This document shows, in pieces, positions 1 through 8,580 of a DNA stretch of 64,000 bases (its first letter is position 1; each line of letters opens with the position of its first letter). The notes beneath the pieces are model-generated. The model did no database searches. It had not been told where the DNA came from and saw only the letters and a list, made by a program, of their open reading frames with translations. This DNA is from Acuticoccus sediminis (GTDB lineage Bacteria > Pseudomonadota > Alphaproteobacteria > Rhizobiales > Amorphaceae), in NCBI RefSeq assembly GCF_003258595.1, contig NZ_QHHQ01000011.1, positions 62,001 to 126,000 of the forward strand, read 5' to 3'. The position numbers were made by a program, and so were the translations under genes.

Positions 1-681
1 GCAATGCTTGCGGGCGAGCTCGTAGAGCCGCCGCTCGATCGGCTTGCGCAGGCGGAAATAGTCCGGGTGAAGGGTCAGCACGTCCTGCGCGCGGATCGCC
101 TTGAAGACCCAGTCGGACAGCTTCACCTCGCACCACAGGAGGCGCCCGTCGAGCCCGTGCTTGCGCCGGATCGAGGCGGCGTCGATCAGGCCGAAGGTGC
201 TGTACTCCTCCTCGTCGCCCGCGCGCACGTTGGTGGAGATGCGCGTGCCGGCGAGCCGGTCGAGCGCTTCGGCGAGCGCGGCGTAGTCCTTCCCCGCCGT
301 GCCGCGGTTGGTGAAGATCAGCAGATCGCGCGAGTTGATCCGCACGTTCTGCGAGACCGCCTCCCCGCGATTGAGCTTCGCCATGATCTGCGAGATGCAA
401 TAGATGAGAATATCTTTGTCATAAATGGTGGCGAGCCCTTTCACGCTGGGCGTGATCTCGATCCAATTCCCGTTGTGCTCGTAACGGCGGATGGCCGTCT
501 CGGGCTTCTTGGAGAGCGAGTAGAACGGGTGCTCCATATGCTGCATCAGGTCCTTGAGGACCGCGTCTGCAACGTCGCAGATGAAGAGGTCCTGCTCGGG
601 GTGGCGCTCTGGCAGCAGCGTTGCGAGATCGCGCGCCGACTCGAGCGGCAGAGACGACTGTTGAGGCGTTTCGTAGCTCAT
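1..681 (-). CDS. repA: Plasmid replication initiator RepA (RPA family), N-terminal part
   Basis: Initiates replication of the replicon by binding iterons at the origin. The reading frame opens at the ATG at 681 and continues without a stop to the left edge, so about 227 N-terminal residues are visible and the C-terminus is missing. Recognisable parts are the segment DLFICDVADAVLKDLMQHME near the start, IYDKDILIYCISQI in the middle, and LRKPIERRLYELARKH at the cut edge, a typical winged-helix region of alphaproteobacterial RepA (RPA, PF10134). Seven iterons begin 11 bp upstream of the start and parA is divergent about 1.15 kb away, the usual RepA-plasmid layout. The family call is from memory of conserved segments. 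The position beside iterons strongly supports it. Confidence 0.9.
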   Translation of the reverse strand, partial: MSYETPQQSSLPLESARDLATLLPERHPEQDLFICDVADAVLKDLMQHMEHPFYSLSKKPETAIRRYEHNGNWIEITPSVKGLATIYDKDILIYCISQIMAKLNRGEAVSQNVRINSRDLLIFTNRGTAGKDYAALAEALDRLAGTRISTNVRAGDEEEYSTFGLIDAASIRRKHGLDGRLLWCEVKLSDWVFKAIRAQDVLTLHPDYFRLRKPIERRLYELARKHC

Positions 682-691
682 GGCGCACCCA

Positions 692-868
692 TTCGGGGTT
701 TCAGTGACTCGAACAGCAGATTCGGGGTTTCAGTGACCCCGACTCCACCTTCGGGGTTTCAGTGACCGCCGTCAATAGTTCGGGGTTTTAGTGACCACAG
801 CGACGGATTCGGGGTTTCAGTGACGCCGGTTCGGGGTTTCGATGACGGGGATTCGGGGTAACAGTGAC
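692..868 (+). repeat. Iteron array of replication origin (7 copies of a 17-mer)
   Basis: Seven direct copies of TTCGGGGTTTCAGTGAC start at 692, 721, 750, 779, 808, 830 and 852. Copies 1, 2, 3 and 5 are identical. Copy 4 has one change (TTTTAG), copy 6 reads TTTCGATGAC and copy 7 reads GTAACAGTGAC. Start-to-start spacing is 29 bp four times and then 22 bp twice. Between copies the spacer DNA is unrelated. Location directly upstream of repA makes these the likely RepA binding sites of oriV and of repA autoregulation. Confidence 0.95.
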
Positions 869-1833
869 CGGCTGGACGATTCCAGCGTCGATTCCAGCTT
901 GTCTTTCAGCGGGTTACGCGAACGGGGATTCCCCTTAACACGGAATCTAACACCCATTTAACCCCTCGAACCCGTGCCAGAACGAATCCGGGGGACGAAC
1001 GAAATTCCCCATCCGACACGAACGCACCGCATCGCGAGCCCCCTCCCCTACCGGTGAGAACCCGGCGATCCCGTCGATGATCCCCCGCTGACCTCGGCAC
1101 TCGACATGTGAAGCGCCATCCCCGCTGCAACGGCATCATAGGGCTGACGAAGCAGATCGTGCAGTTTCTGGACTGACGGTCCGTATCCTCCGGTTTTCGC
1201 ACTTACGAGTAAGACCGACCGGCTCGCACAATTTTCATGCCGTCGGTAAGGTCAGACATCATCGGGCGGCCAAAACCCGCACCGACCGTACAGCGCTGCC
1301 CTCCCGTACCGTACGTACTGGCCGACCGATATGTGTTGGCCACTCCGTACACATGAGACCAACCGATAACCCTATGATCCGGATTTCGTTGGGATTAAAT
1401 GAATGAGCCGGTTTTCATGCGGATGGTAAGTCCGATGCGGACACCATCATACCGGTACGACCGATCCGACAAGCCGTTCGGCTGACGTCACCGAACCGGC
1501 CTCCGAGCGGGCAGACGCAGGATATCAGCGGCACCCGGCACGGTCCTTTCCATCCCTACGAGACACAACATGCGGATATCGCCCGCAGCGGACGTATGGT
1601 CCTGCTCGGCTGCCCTTTATCCAAATTTCATACGTACGTTATGTCTGAAAACCATATGAGCCACACCAGCCGGATAGGCCGTCTGACACGCACCGTTAAC
1701 CGCATCGGGCGCACTGGCGGGGCGTTAACCTCCGGGTATTAGGCAAATATCCACCATTCCAGGACCATGCTCCGGCACACGCTCCGTCACGTTTTCGGCC
1801 GGACCGGCCGGTTATCGTGCGCATGAAAATGGG
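869..1833. other. Non-coding origin/partition region between repA and parA
   Basis: About 960 bp without a credible gene. It is less GC-rich than its surroundings and contains several short palindromes: CTTACGAGTAAG at 1202-1213, CGTACG-centred palindromes near 1310-1317 and 1631-1638, and the near-palindrome CATACGTACGTTATG at 1629-1643. A TTATCCAAA at 1617-1625 differs by one base from a DnaA box. Three copies of a 19-bp element are listed separately. The region presumably holds the rest of oriV, the divergent repA and parA promoters and a centromere-like partition site. Which stretch does which cannot be read from sequence alone. Confidence 0.6.
1232..1829. repeat. Three dispersed 19-bp repeats beside parA (candidate partition/operator sites)
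   Basis: Copies are TTTTCATGCCGTCGGTAAG at 1232-1250 (plus), TTTTCATGCGGATGGTAAG at 1412-1430 (plus) and TTTTCATGCGCACGATAAC at 1811-1829 (minus strand). The first nine bases are identical in all three and GRTAAS is shared at the other end. Copies 1 and 2 match at 16 of 19 positions. The inverted copy ends five bases before the parA start codon, where a ParA or ParB operator would sit. A weaker relative, ATTTCATACGTACGTTATG, lies at 1625-1643. They differ from the iterons. A role as parS or parA operator is inferred. Confidence 0.6.
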
Positions 1834-2691
1834 ATGAGCATGACCCAACGCCGACGCCCCGTGATCTCCTTCGCCACGTCGAAAGGGGGTTCGGGCAAAT
1901 CCACCTGCTGCATCGTGCTGGCCGGCGTCCTCGCCGATCAGGGCGGCCGCGTCGCGATCATCGACACCGACCCCACCCAGACCGTCTACCGCTGGGCGCA
2001 GAAGGACGGCCGGCCGAAAGGCATCGAGGTTTATTCCGCGACGAGCGAGGACGAGCTCCTCGATGCCATCGACGACGCCTCGCCCAAGAACCACGTCATC
2101 CTGATCGACGTCGAAGGGCGCGCCTCCGTCGTCGGCAACATGGCGATGGGCAAGTCCTCCCTGGTGATCGTTCCGGTCCAGCCGTCCGAGCCGGACGGGC
2201 ACGAGGCGGCCAAGACGATCCGCGCGATCAAGACCGCCGCCCGCGCCCACGAGCGCGACATCAAGTTCGCCGCCGTCATGAACCGGATCGCCGGCGCCAT
2301 CCGTTCGAACACCTACAAGGACGTCGTCCAGCAGTTCGCGTCCGGGGGCGTCCCGATCGCCGCTCACCTCGTCGACCGCGAGGCCTACCGCCGCATCTTC
2401 ATGGAAGGCGGCACGATCTTCACCCTCGAGAGCAATTCCAAGTCGCAGGTCGCCCAGCTCAAGAAGGCCCGTGCGGAGGCCTACGTCTTCGGCGAGCAGA
2501 TCGGGCGCATGGTCGGGCTGGTCGACGGGGGAGGGGGCCAGGCCGCGGACGAGACGATCGCGGAGGCCGCGGTCGACACCTTCCGCCGTGCCGCCATGGC
2601 CTCGCTCGACACGGAGGACGGGGAGGGCGAAACCCTCGACGACCTCGCCACCAGCACCATGCGAGACCTTGAGACCGAGGCCAGCCGATGA
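1834..2691 (+). CDS. parA: ParA-family partition ATPase
   Basis: Cytoplasmic Walker-type ATPase of 285 residues that drives segregation of the replicon to daughter cells. The deviant Walker A motif KGGSGKST is at residues 17-24, with the signature lysine at 17. The switch region IIDTDPTQT is at about 42-50, and the Walker B-like ILIDVEG lies at about 90. There is no N-terminal helix-turn-helix, so this is the short ParA/VirC1-like type. The ATG at 1834 is followed by a second in-frame ATG at 1840 that could be the true start. The stop overlaps the next gene by 4 bp (ATGA), indicating translational coupling. Divergent orientation from repA and the inverted repeat at its 5' end fit a plasmid partition operon. 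Confidence 0.92.
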   Translation: MSMTQRRRPVISFATSKGGSGKSTCCIVLAGVLADQGGRVAIIDTDPTQTVYRWAQKDGRPKGIEVYSATSEDELLDAIDDASPKNHVILIDVEGRASVVGNMAMGKSSLVIVPVQPSEPDGHEAAKTIRAIKTAARAHERDIKFAAVMNRIAGAIRSNTYKDVVQQFASGGVPIAAHLVDREAYRRIFMEGGTIFTLESNSKSQVAQLKKARAEAYVFGEQIGRMVGLVDGGGGQAADETIAEAAVDTFRRAAMASLDTEDGEGETLDDLATSTMRDLETEASR

Positions 2692-3149
2692 CGCAGTCCC
2701 GCACCACCACGTTCTCGTTCGACCCGGCGGACGTCGAGCCGGACGACCTCGAACGCGAGCGCTTCAAGGACAAGAACCGCAGAGCGTTCGAGCGCGCCGA
2801 CTACGTCCCGCCGGAGCTGCGCACGGCACCGGAACCCCGCGCGCCACGCGCGAGCGCGGCGCCGTCCCCGGCGCCGAAGCCGGCCGCACCGAAGGTGCCG
2901 AGCTTTCGCCGACAGCGGGGGCGTCCGGCGGGCGAGCGGCAGCACCGCGTCTCGTTCAAGAGCACCGAACCGCACCTCGCCGCGCTTTATGCCATCGCCG
3001 GGCAGGGTGAACTCGTCGGGGTCTTCGAGCACGCCGTCGAACTCCTGGCGCGCGAGGTCGCCGACAGCGAGCGCTACGCCGGCCGGCCGGTCGACCGCGA
3101 GGCGATGGAGGCCGTCCACCAGCTCCTGCGCTACGTCGAAGGCGGGTAG
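2688..3149 (+). CDS. Small ParB-like partition accessory protein
   Basis: A 153-residue protein translated from an ATG that overlaps the parA stop. The N-terminal third is acidic and charged. Residues about 45-70 form an Ala/Pro linker. A basic patch RRQRGRPAGERQHRVSFK follows at about 75-92, and the C-terminal 60 residues look helical. It lacks the HTH domain of a full ParB. Small proteins of this build accompany short ParA proteins on RepA-type plasmids and act as DNA-binding partners of ParA. That role is inferred from position and basic charge, and no specific family could be confirmed. About 100 bp separate it from the next gene. Confidence 0.65.
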   Translation: MTQSRTTTFSFDPADVEPDDLERERFKDKNRRAFERADYVPPELRTAPEPRAPRASAAPSPAPKPAAPKVPSFRRQRGRPAGERQHRVSFKSTEPHLAALYAIAGQGELVGVFEHAVELLAREVADSERYAGRPVDREAMEAVHQLLRYVEGG

Positions 3150-3251
3150 GGGAGGGCGAGGCCTGACCTCGCCGGCAGGCGGCCCGCGCGGCACCGCGCT
3201 GGCATCCCACTTGCGTGCGCTCGTTCCCGACCACGCAAGGACCGAGCCCCC

Positions 3252-4247
3252 ATGTCACGCACCCTCCGTTTCCGTGCGGCGCTTGCCGCGTTCGCCATAG
3301 CCGCATCGCTCACCGCCGCGCAGGCCGACGAACCGGTCAGGGTCGGTGGACTCTTCGCGGGCCGCATCGACGATGGCGGCTTCATGCAGGCGGGCTACAC
3401 GGGCCTCGCGAAGGCCGGCGACGCGCTCGGCGTCACCATCGACTACACCGACGGGATCAAGCCCGAGCCGGACCTCCTCGCCGAGGCGCTGCGGGCCCTC
3501 GCCGCCGATCATACCCTCGTCATCGCCCACGGCGGACAGAACAGCGCCGCGGCGAAGACGGTCGCGGCCGAGTTCCCCGATGTCACCTTCGTCGTCACGC
3601 AGGGCGGCGTCACCGGCGACAACCTCTCCAGCTACGAGGTTCTCCAGGAGCAGTCGGCGTTTCTCGCCGGAGTCCTCGCCGCCCGCGTCACGAAGACCGG
3701 CACCGTCGGGCACATGTCCGGCATCAAGGTCAAACCCGGCCTCAAGGGCCGCGCCGCCTACATCGCCGGCGTCGCCTACGCCGACCCGGACGTCACGGTC
3801 CTGACCAACTTCTCCGGGGACCAGGACGACAACGCCCTGTCCGCCAAGATCGCCAACGCCATGGCCGACGCAGGCGCCGACGTCGTCTTCACGATGCTGA
3901 ACGCCGGGCGCACCGGGGCCATCGACGCGATGCGCGAGCGCGGCGTGCGCCAGATCGGCAACGTGGTCGACTGGACCGCGATCGATCCCGTCTTCGTCGG
4001 CTCGGCGATGGCCGATTCCGGCATGGCGCTGTTCGATGCCGTCTCCGACTACGTGTCCGGCGCGTTCGAGCCGGGTGTGGTGCGCAGGATCGGCCTCGAC
4101 ACGCCGGAGGCCGTCAGCCTCGCCGTCGCCGACGACGTGCCGCAGGCGGTGCGGGACGAACTCGCCGCCGTCGCCGCGAAGATCGTCGCTGGCGAGATCG
4201 AGGTTCCGACGGAATGGGAGGGCGAGGAGTTCACGGTCGCGGACTGA
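3252..4247 (+). CDS. BMP/PnrA-family ABC transporter substrate-binding protein
   Basis: Periplasmic binding protein of 331 residues with a cleavable signal peptide ending around AAQA at residues 22-25. The mature protein starts VRVGGLFAGRIDDGGFMQAGYTGL, the usual opening of the basic membrane protein (PF02608) family that binds nucleosides or other purine-like ligands. Further family landmarks are IAHGGQNSAAAKTVAAEFPDV near 93-113, and SGIKVKPGLKG and NVVDW later. No permease or ATPase gene lies beside it, which is unusual because the family normally sits in a four-gene ABC operon. It must borrow a transporter encoded elsewhere or act as a sensor. The start has an AAGGA motif about 10 bp upstream. 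Confidence 0.85.
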   Translation: MSRTLRFRAALAAFAIAASLTAAQADEPVRVGGLFAGRIDDGGFMQAGYTGLAKAGDALGVTIDYTDGIKPEPDLLAEALRALAADHTLVIAHGGQNSAAAKTVAAEFPDVTFVVTQGGVTGDNLSSYEVLQEQSAFLAGVLAARVTKTGTVGHMSGIKVKPGLKGRAAYIAGVAYADPDVTVLTNFSGDQDDNALSAKIANAMADAGADVVFTMLNAGRTGAIDAMRERGVRQIGNVVDWTAIDPVFVGSAMADSGMALFDAVSDYVSGAFEPGVVRRIGLDTPEAVSLAVADDVPQAVRDELAAVAAKIVAGEIEVPTEWEGEEFTVAD

Positions 4248-4414
4248 GACGAATATTCTTGCGCCCCGTCGACCCTGACGAGGGCACGCTTCGCCGGTCT
4301 CGGGCGTTGTAGGTCGGAACCGGGCGAGGCGGTCTCGCCCGGGAGCGTCGACGAGCCGACCACGGCCCCGAGCGGGCAGCGGACGGCGGCGCGCGAAGAC
4401 TTGTCGAGGATCCG

Positions 4415-5566
4415 ATGACCACTTCACGTCCTGCACCGGTCCGACCGGAGCCGGTCCACGTCCGGCCGAACTGGGCTCTCGTCGGCATCTTCATCATCCT
4501 CGCCTTCGGCGCCGTCGCCCTCGCGCGCAGCTTCCTGATGCCGATGACGCTGGCGCTGCTGCTGTTCTTCGTCTTCGCCCTGCCGTGCCGTATCCTCGCG
4601 CGGGCCGGCATCCCGCCCAGCATTTCGGCGGGGATCATCACCCTGGCGCTCTTCTTCGGCCTCATCGGGGGGATCATGTCGCTGGCGGTGCCGATCGCCT
4701 CCGCCGTCGACGATGCGCCGCGGATCTTCGGCGCGCTGCAGGACAAGCTCGCCTCGCTGGAAGGCTCGGTCGACAAGATCCGCGATGCGATGAAGCAGGT
4801 CGAGACGATGGCCGTCCCGGAGGAGGGCGGAGGGGAGGCGACCAAGGTGGTGACGACCGGGACAGGCCTCGGCGTCCTCACCGGCATCGCGACGACGACA
4901 CCGGCGCTGCTTGGCCAGATCGTCTTCACCCTCGTGCTGCTCTTCTTCGCCCTCGCCTCGCGCGACCTCCTCTACCGACGCACGGTGGAGAGCTTCTCGC
5001 GCTTCCGCGACAAGCGGGCGGCACGGGCCGCCATCGACGAGATCGAGAAGAGCCTCGGCATCTATCTCGGGTCGATCACGCTGATCAACGCCATCCTCGG
5101 GCTCGCCATCGGGCTGGCGATGTGGGCCTGGGGGATGCCGGCGCCGGAGCTCTTCGGCGTCGCCGGCTTTGCCCTCAACTACGTCCCCTATGTCGGGCCG
5201 GTCTCGGGAATCATCATGGCGACGCTGGTCGCTCTGGTGACGCTCGACGGGGTGCTGCAGCCGATACTCGTCGGCATGACCATCCTCGGCCTGATCTCGC
5301 TCGAGGGGCAGTTCATCACGCCCTACTTCCTGTCGCGGCGGCTGAGCCTCAACCCGGTCGTGGTCTTCGTCGCGGTGGCGCTGTTCGCATGGTTGTGGTC
5401 GGCGATCGGCATGGTGGTCGCGGTGCCGATGCTGGTCGTGCTCAACGTGATGTGCGCCCACATCCCCGGCATGCAGGGCCTCGGCAATTTCCTGTCCGGG
5501 TCGGAGGAGACCTGTGCCGGGGAGGAGGATGCGCCGAAGGGTGGCGACACGCCCGCCGCGGCGTAA
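4415..5566 (+). CDS. AI-2E family (PerM-type) membrane transporter
   Basis: Inner-membrane protein of 383 residues. It has two N-terminal hydrophobic helices (about residues 20-75), a long loop (about 90-165), and a group of membrane segments from about 165 onward. The segment VAGFALNYVPYVGPVSGIIMA is the hallmark of the AI-2E/PerM family (PF01594). A second conserved stretch, ITPYFLSRRLSLNPVVVFVAVALFAWLWSAIGMVVAVPML, begins near residue 300. Members export autoinducer-2 or act as sodium/proton antiporters, and the substrate here is unknown. GAGG sits 5 bp before the ATG. The gene stands alone between the BMP protein and the HD hydrolase. Confidence 0.88.
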   Translation: MTTSRPAPVRPEPVHVRPNWALVGIFIILAFGAVALARSFLMPMTLALLLFFVFALPCRILARAGIPPSISAGIITLALFFGLIGGIMSLAVPIASAVDDAPRIFGALQDKLASLEGSVDKIRDAMKQVETMAVPEEGGGEATKVVTTGTGLGVLTGIATTTPALLGQIVFTLVLLFFALASRDLLYRRTVESFSRFRDKRAARAAIDEIEKSLGIYLGSITLINAILGLAIGLAMWAWGMPAPELFGVAGFALNYVPYVGPVSGIIMATLVALVTLDGVLQPILVGMTILGLISLEGQFITPYFLSRRLSLNPVVVFVAVALFAWLWSAIGMVVAVPMLVVLNVMCAHIPGMQGLGNFLSGSEETCAGEEDAPKGGDTPAAA

Positions 5567-5679
5567 TCGTCGATGCGGGCCGGCCCCTCGCGTCCATTGC
5601 CCGTCCGCGCTAAACCCGGGGCGATCGCCGCCGGGCGGTGAGCCCGGCCGCCACGCAGCGCCAAGAACCGGATCCCGCC

Positions 5680-6279
5680 ATGACCGCCCCCTCCGATGCG
5701 CTCTCGCGCCGTCTCTCCTTTCTGGCCGAGCTCGAAAAGCTGAAGTCGGTGACGCGCCAGTCCCGCCTCGTGGACGGGAGCCGCAACGAGAACTCGGCGG
5801 AGCACTCCTGGCATCTTGCGATGTTCGCGATGGTTCTCGCCCCGCACGCGCCGGGGGTCGACGTCGGGCGGGTGATCGAGCTCCTGCTCGTCCACGACAT
5901 CGTGGAGATCGACGCCGGCGACGTGCCGTACCACCTCGCCGGCAAGGACCTCGCGAAGATCGCCGAGGCCGAGAACGCCGCCGCCGCCAGACTGTACGGG
6001 CTGCTTCCGGGTGCTGAAGGGCAGCGGCTCCGCGCCCTTTGGGACGAGTTCGAGGCGGCCGAGACGCCGGAGGCGCGCTTCGCCAAGGGCCTCGACCGGC
6101 TGCAGCCGGTGCTCCTCAACCTGATGACGGACGGGGGCACGTGGGACGACTTCGCCGTAACGGAAGAACAGGTGATGGCGCGCTGCGGCCCACCGATCGA
6201 GGGCGCCTCGCCGGACCTGTGGGCCGCCGCAACAGACCTCATCCGCGCACACTTCGCCGCCCGCCGCGCCGACGCCTGA
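5680..6279 (+). CDS. HD-domain phosphohydrolase (YfbR/HDDC2-like 5'-deoxynucleotidase)
   Basis: A 199-residue soluble protein of the HD metal-dependent phosphohydrolase family. The metal-binding pattern is visible as ENSAEHSWHLAMFA (His42 and His45) and LLVHDIVEIDAGDVPYH (His72-Asp73). A distal Asp is expected in the region following LLPGAEGQRLRALWDEFE. The length fits HDDC2/YfbR-like enzymes that dephosphorylate deoxynucleoside monophosphates. A GTG at 5638 would add 14 residues, but the ATG at 5680 matches the normal family N-terminus. The gene is not clearly in an operon. Exact substrate cannot be deduced. Confidence 0.8.
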   Translation: MTAPSDALSRRLSFLAELEKLKSVTRQSRLVDGSRNENSAEHSWHLAMFAMVLAPHAPGVDVGRVIELLLVHDIVEIDAGDVPYHLAGKDLAKIAEAENAAAARLYGLLPGAEGQRLRALWDEFEAAETPEARFAKGLDRLQPVLLNLMTDGGTWDDFAVTEEQVMARCGPPIEGASPDLWAAATDLIRAHFAARRADA

Positions 6280-6305
6280 CCCCGGTCCAGCAGGAACTTT
6301 CCTCA

Positions 6306-6331
6306 TCCTGACGGCCGGCAGGCCGTCAGGA
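6306..6331. terminator. Strong stem-loop downstream of the HD hydrolase gene
   Basis: An 11-bp perfect stem (TCCTGACGGCC and its complement) closes a GGCA loop. No run of T follows, so it is a weak candidate for intrinsic termination and may stabilise the transcript end. The remainder of the gap to 6590 contains AT-rich DNA around 6385-6415 that could carry the promoter of the downstream regulator. No further structure was recognised there. Confidence 0.55.
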
Positions 6332-6590
6332 CCGGGCAGGCCGGATGAATGCCGCTCCCTGCTGTCGCGGTCAGTCAATTCTCGCCGCTCAAAAATAATT
6401 CGTGCCGCAAGTTACATCACCGGATGCCGGCAGCATCCGCTACGTGCCTGATCTATCAGGGGTAGCGCGATGTCGGTCAGGGATGGGCCGGTTCAGGGCG
6501 TTGGCCGTAAGACTTTTGTCCGTCTTGAACCTGCGCTAACGCTTACGTTGAAACAATGGTCCTATAATTCGTGGCGCAGCGGGGAAGGCG

Positions 6591-8543
6591 ATGTCGGGGC
6601 CCGACGGCGACGCCGAACTGTCAGCACTGATCCGCAGCCGGTCGTTCGCAGACGCGCCCGATCGCTTGATCCGTGCGAGCTGGCACCGGTGTCTCGAGGA
6701 CTTCCAGCTCGACCCGGGGCGCAAGCTCGCCATCGCGCAGCTCACCCCGGCCGAGACCGCCGTCGAGAGCGAGCGGTGCGGCCTAGCCCTTCACCTCGCC
6801 GAAATCCATCTCAACCGGCTTCAGGGCATCATGCAGCCCGCCGGCTACGCGGTGTCCTTCGCCAACCGCGACGCGGTCACGCTCGCCGCCCGCATCCCGC
6901 ACGAGTTCGACGTCGAGATCGGCCGGGCGCTCGCGCAGGGAACCCGCTGGCGCGAGGCGGAGATGGGCACCAACGGCATCGGCTCCTGCCTGCAGCTCCG
7001 CGAGTCGCTGATCGTCAACCGCGACGAGCACTTCCACACCTGCCACGAGATGATGAGCTGCTGCGTCGCGCCGGTCTTCGACCCGTTCGGCGCGCTGCTG
7101 GGATGCATCAACGCGTCCATGGTCGGCGGCTCGCTGCGGCGGATCGACCACCGGCTGGCGATGCAGCTCGTGAACCGGCACGCGCTGCTCCTGGAGGACG
7201 ATCTCGTCGGCAGCCTCGAGAACGCCTGCGCGTGGCTCAGCCTGCGTCCGCTCGACCGCACCTGGGACTGGCCCGCGCTCGTCGCGGTGGACGACGCCGG
7301 GCGCGTCATCGGCGCCAACAGCGCCGCCCGGCGGCTGGGGGCGGAGATCGCGGACGCGCGCGGCGAGCTCCTCGGCTTTCCGCTCGACGAGGTGCTCGGC
7401 TGCGACCTCGAACGCTTCATCCGCACCTCCGAGGAGGCGGCCATCGAGCTCCAGCTCGGCCGCCAGGGGGTGCCGCACCTCTACGCCTGCCGCGTGACCT
7501 GGCCGCCGCCACCGTTCGCCTTCCGCCGGCACACCGCGGTGTCGCCGTCGCCCGGCGCGCCCGCGCCGGTCCCGGCCACGCGGGCGCGGCCGGGCGGGCC
7601 GAGGCCGCTCGACCTCGCGTACCTCTGCGCCGGGGAGACGCGTCTGGCGCTCGAGCGCCCCCGCGTGGTCCGCGTCGCCGACGCGGGGGTGCCGGTGCTA
7701 CTCTGCGGCGAGACGGGCACCGGCAAGGACGCGTTCGCCCGGGCGATCCACGAGGCCAGCGCCCGGCAGGGCGGACCGTTCGTCACCTTCGACTGCGCCG
7801 CGGTCCCCGAAGCGCTGATCGAGCGGGAGCTCTACGGCGACGATGTCCCTCACGGTGCGGGGCGGCCGGCGGGCAAGCTGCAGCTCGCCTCCGGCGGGAC
7901 GCTCTTCCTCAACGAGATCGGCGACATGCCGCTGGCGCTCCAGACCCGGCTCCTCAGGGTCCTGTCGGACGGCGAGATCCATCCGCCCGGTGCGCCGGCG
8001 CCGATGCTCCTCGACCTGCAGCTCATCGCCGCGACGCATCGCGACCTGCCCGCCATGGTGGAGGAGGGCAGCTTCCGCCGCGACCTCTACCACCGCGTCT
8101 GCGGCTACGCGCTGTCGCTGCCGGCGCTGCGGGAACGCTCGGACCGACAGGTCCTCCTGCGGGCGATCATGGCGGAAGTCGGGGCGAACGGGTGCTCGTC
8201 GACCGTCGAGACGATCCTGCTGGGGTACGACTGGCCCGGCAACATCCGCGAGCTCCTGCAGACCGTCCGGATGGCGGCGGGCCTCGCCGGGGGAGGGCGC
8301 ATCGAAGTGGAGTGCCTGCCTGCGCACCTGCGCCTGAAGGCAGCCACCACGGCGGAGGCCGGGGCAGGGGAGTGCGCGGCACCGCTGCCGGTGAACTGCG
8401 ACGAGCGCCAGATGCTGCTCGAAGCGCTGCGCGCGACGCGGTGGAACATAACAGCGACGTCGCAGCGTCTCGGCCTCTCCCGCTCGACCGTGTACCGGCG
8501 CATCCGCAACTTCGACCTGCCGGTCCCGAGCCAGCTCATCTGA
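6591..8543 (+). CDS. AcoR-like sigma-54-type transcriptional regulator lacking GAFTGA
   Basis: A 650-residue regulator. The N-terminal GAF-like sensor (about residues 60-200) carries EMGTNGIGSCLQLRESLIVN, typical of the AcoR group. It is followed by a PAS-like segment, an AAA+ module and a C-terminal Fis-type HTH (NITATSQRLGLSRSTVYRRI near 615-645). Walker A is GETGTGKD at 373-380 and Walker B GGTLFLNEIGDM near 434. Between them the sequence reads ELYGDDVPHGAGRPAGKLQL, so the GAFTGA loop that contacts sigma-54 is missing. It may therefore regulate sigma-70 promoters, like some NtrC relatives. AcoR homologues often control alcohol or acetoin oxidation, and the PQQ dehydrogenase operon lies immediately downstream on the other strand. 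The target is inferred. Confidence 0.85.
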   Translation: MSGPDGDAELSALIRSRSFADAPDRLIRASWHRCLEDFQLDPGRKLAIAQLTPAETAVESERCGLALHLAEIHLNRLQGIMQPAGYAVSFANRDAVTLAARIPHEFDVEIGRALAQGTRWREAEMGTNGIGSCLQLRESLIVNRDEHFHTCHEMMSCCVAPVFDPFGALLGCINASMVGGSLRRIDHRLAMQLVNRHALLLEDDLVGSLENACAWLSLRPLDRTWDWPALVAVDDAGRVIGANSAARRLGAEIADARGELLGFPLDEVLGCDLERFIRTSEEAAIELQLGRQGVPHLYACRVTWPPPPFAFRRHTAVSPSPGAPAPVPATRARPGGPRPLDLAYLCAGETRLALERPRVVRVADAGVPVLLCGETGTGKDAFARAIHEASARQGGPFVTFDCAAVPEALIERELYGDDVPHGAGRPAGKLQLASGGTLFLNEIGDMPLALQTRLLRVLSDGEIHPPGAPAPMLLDLQLIAATHRDLPAMVEEGSFRRDLYHRVCGYALSLPALRERSDRQVLLRAIMAEVGANGCSSTVETILLGYDWPGNIRELLQTVRMAAGLAGGGRIEVECLPAHLRLKAATTAEAGAGECAAPLPVNCDERQMLLEALRATRWNITATSQRLGLSRSTVYRRIRNFDLPVPSQLI

Positions 8544-8568
8544 CCCCCGGCCCGGGACGAGCCGGGGG
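8544..8568. terminator. Hairpin between convergent genes
   Basis: CCCCCGGC at 8544-8551 pairs perfectly with GCCGGGGG at 8561-8568 around a 9-nt loop. It begins directly after the regulator stop codon and lies 12 bp before the end of the convergent exported-protein gene. It could serve as a bidirectional transcription stop, though no T-tract is present. Confidence 0.5.
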
Positions 8569-8580
8569 GCCTGTCCGTGC

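Noticed and set aside
906-1202. Minus-strand 98-codon open frame in the origin region
   Set aside because: Arg- and Cys-rich composition, no ribosome site, no recognisable motif, and it overlaps likely origin DNA.
1617-1625. TTATCCAAA as a DnaA box
   Set aside because: One mismatch to TTATCCACA and only one copy found, so it is mentioned but not called.
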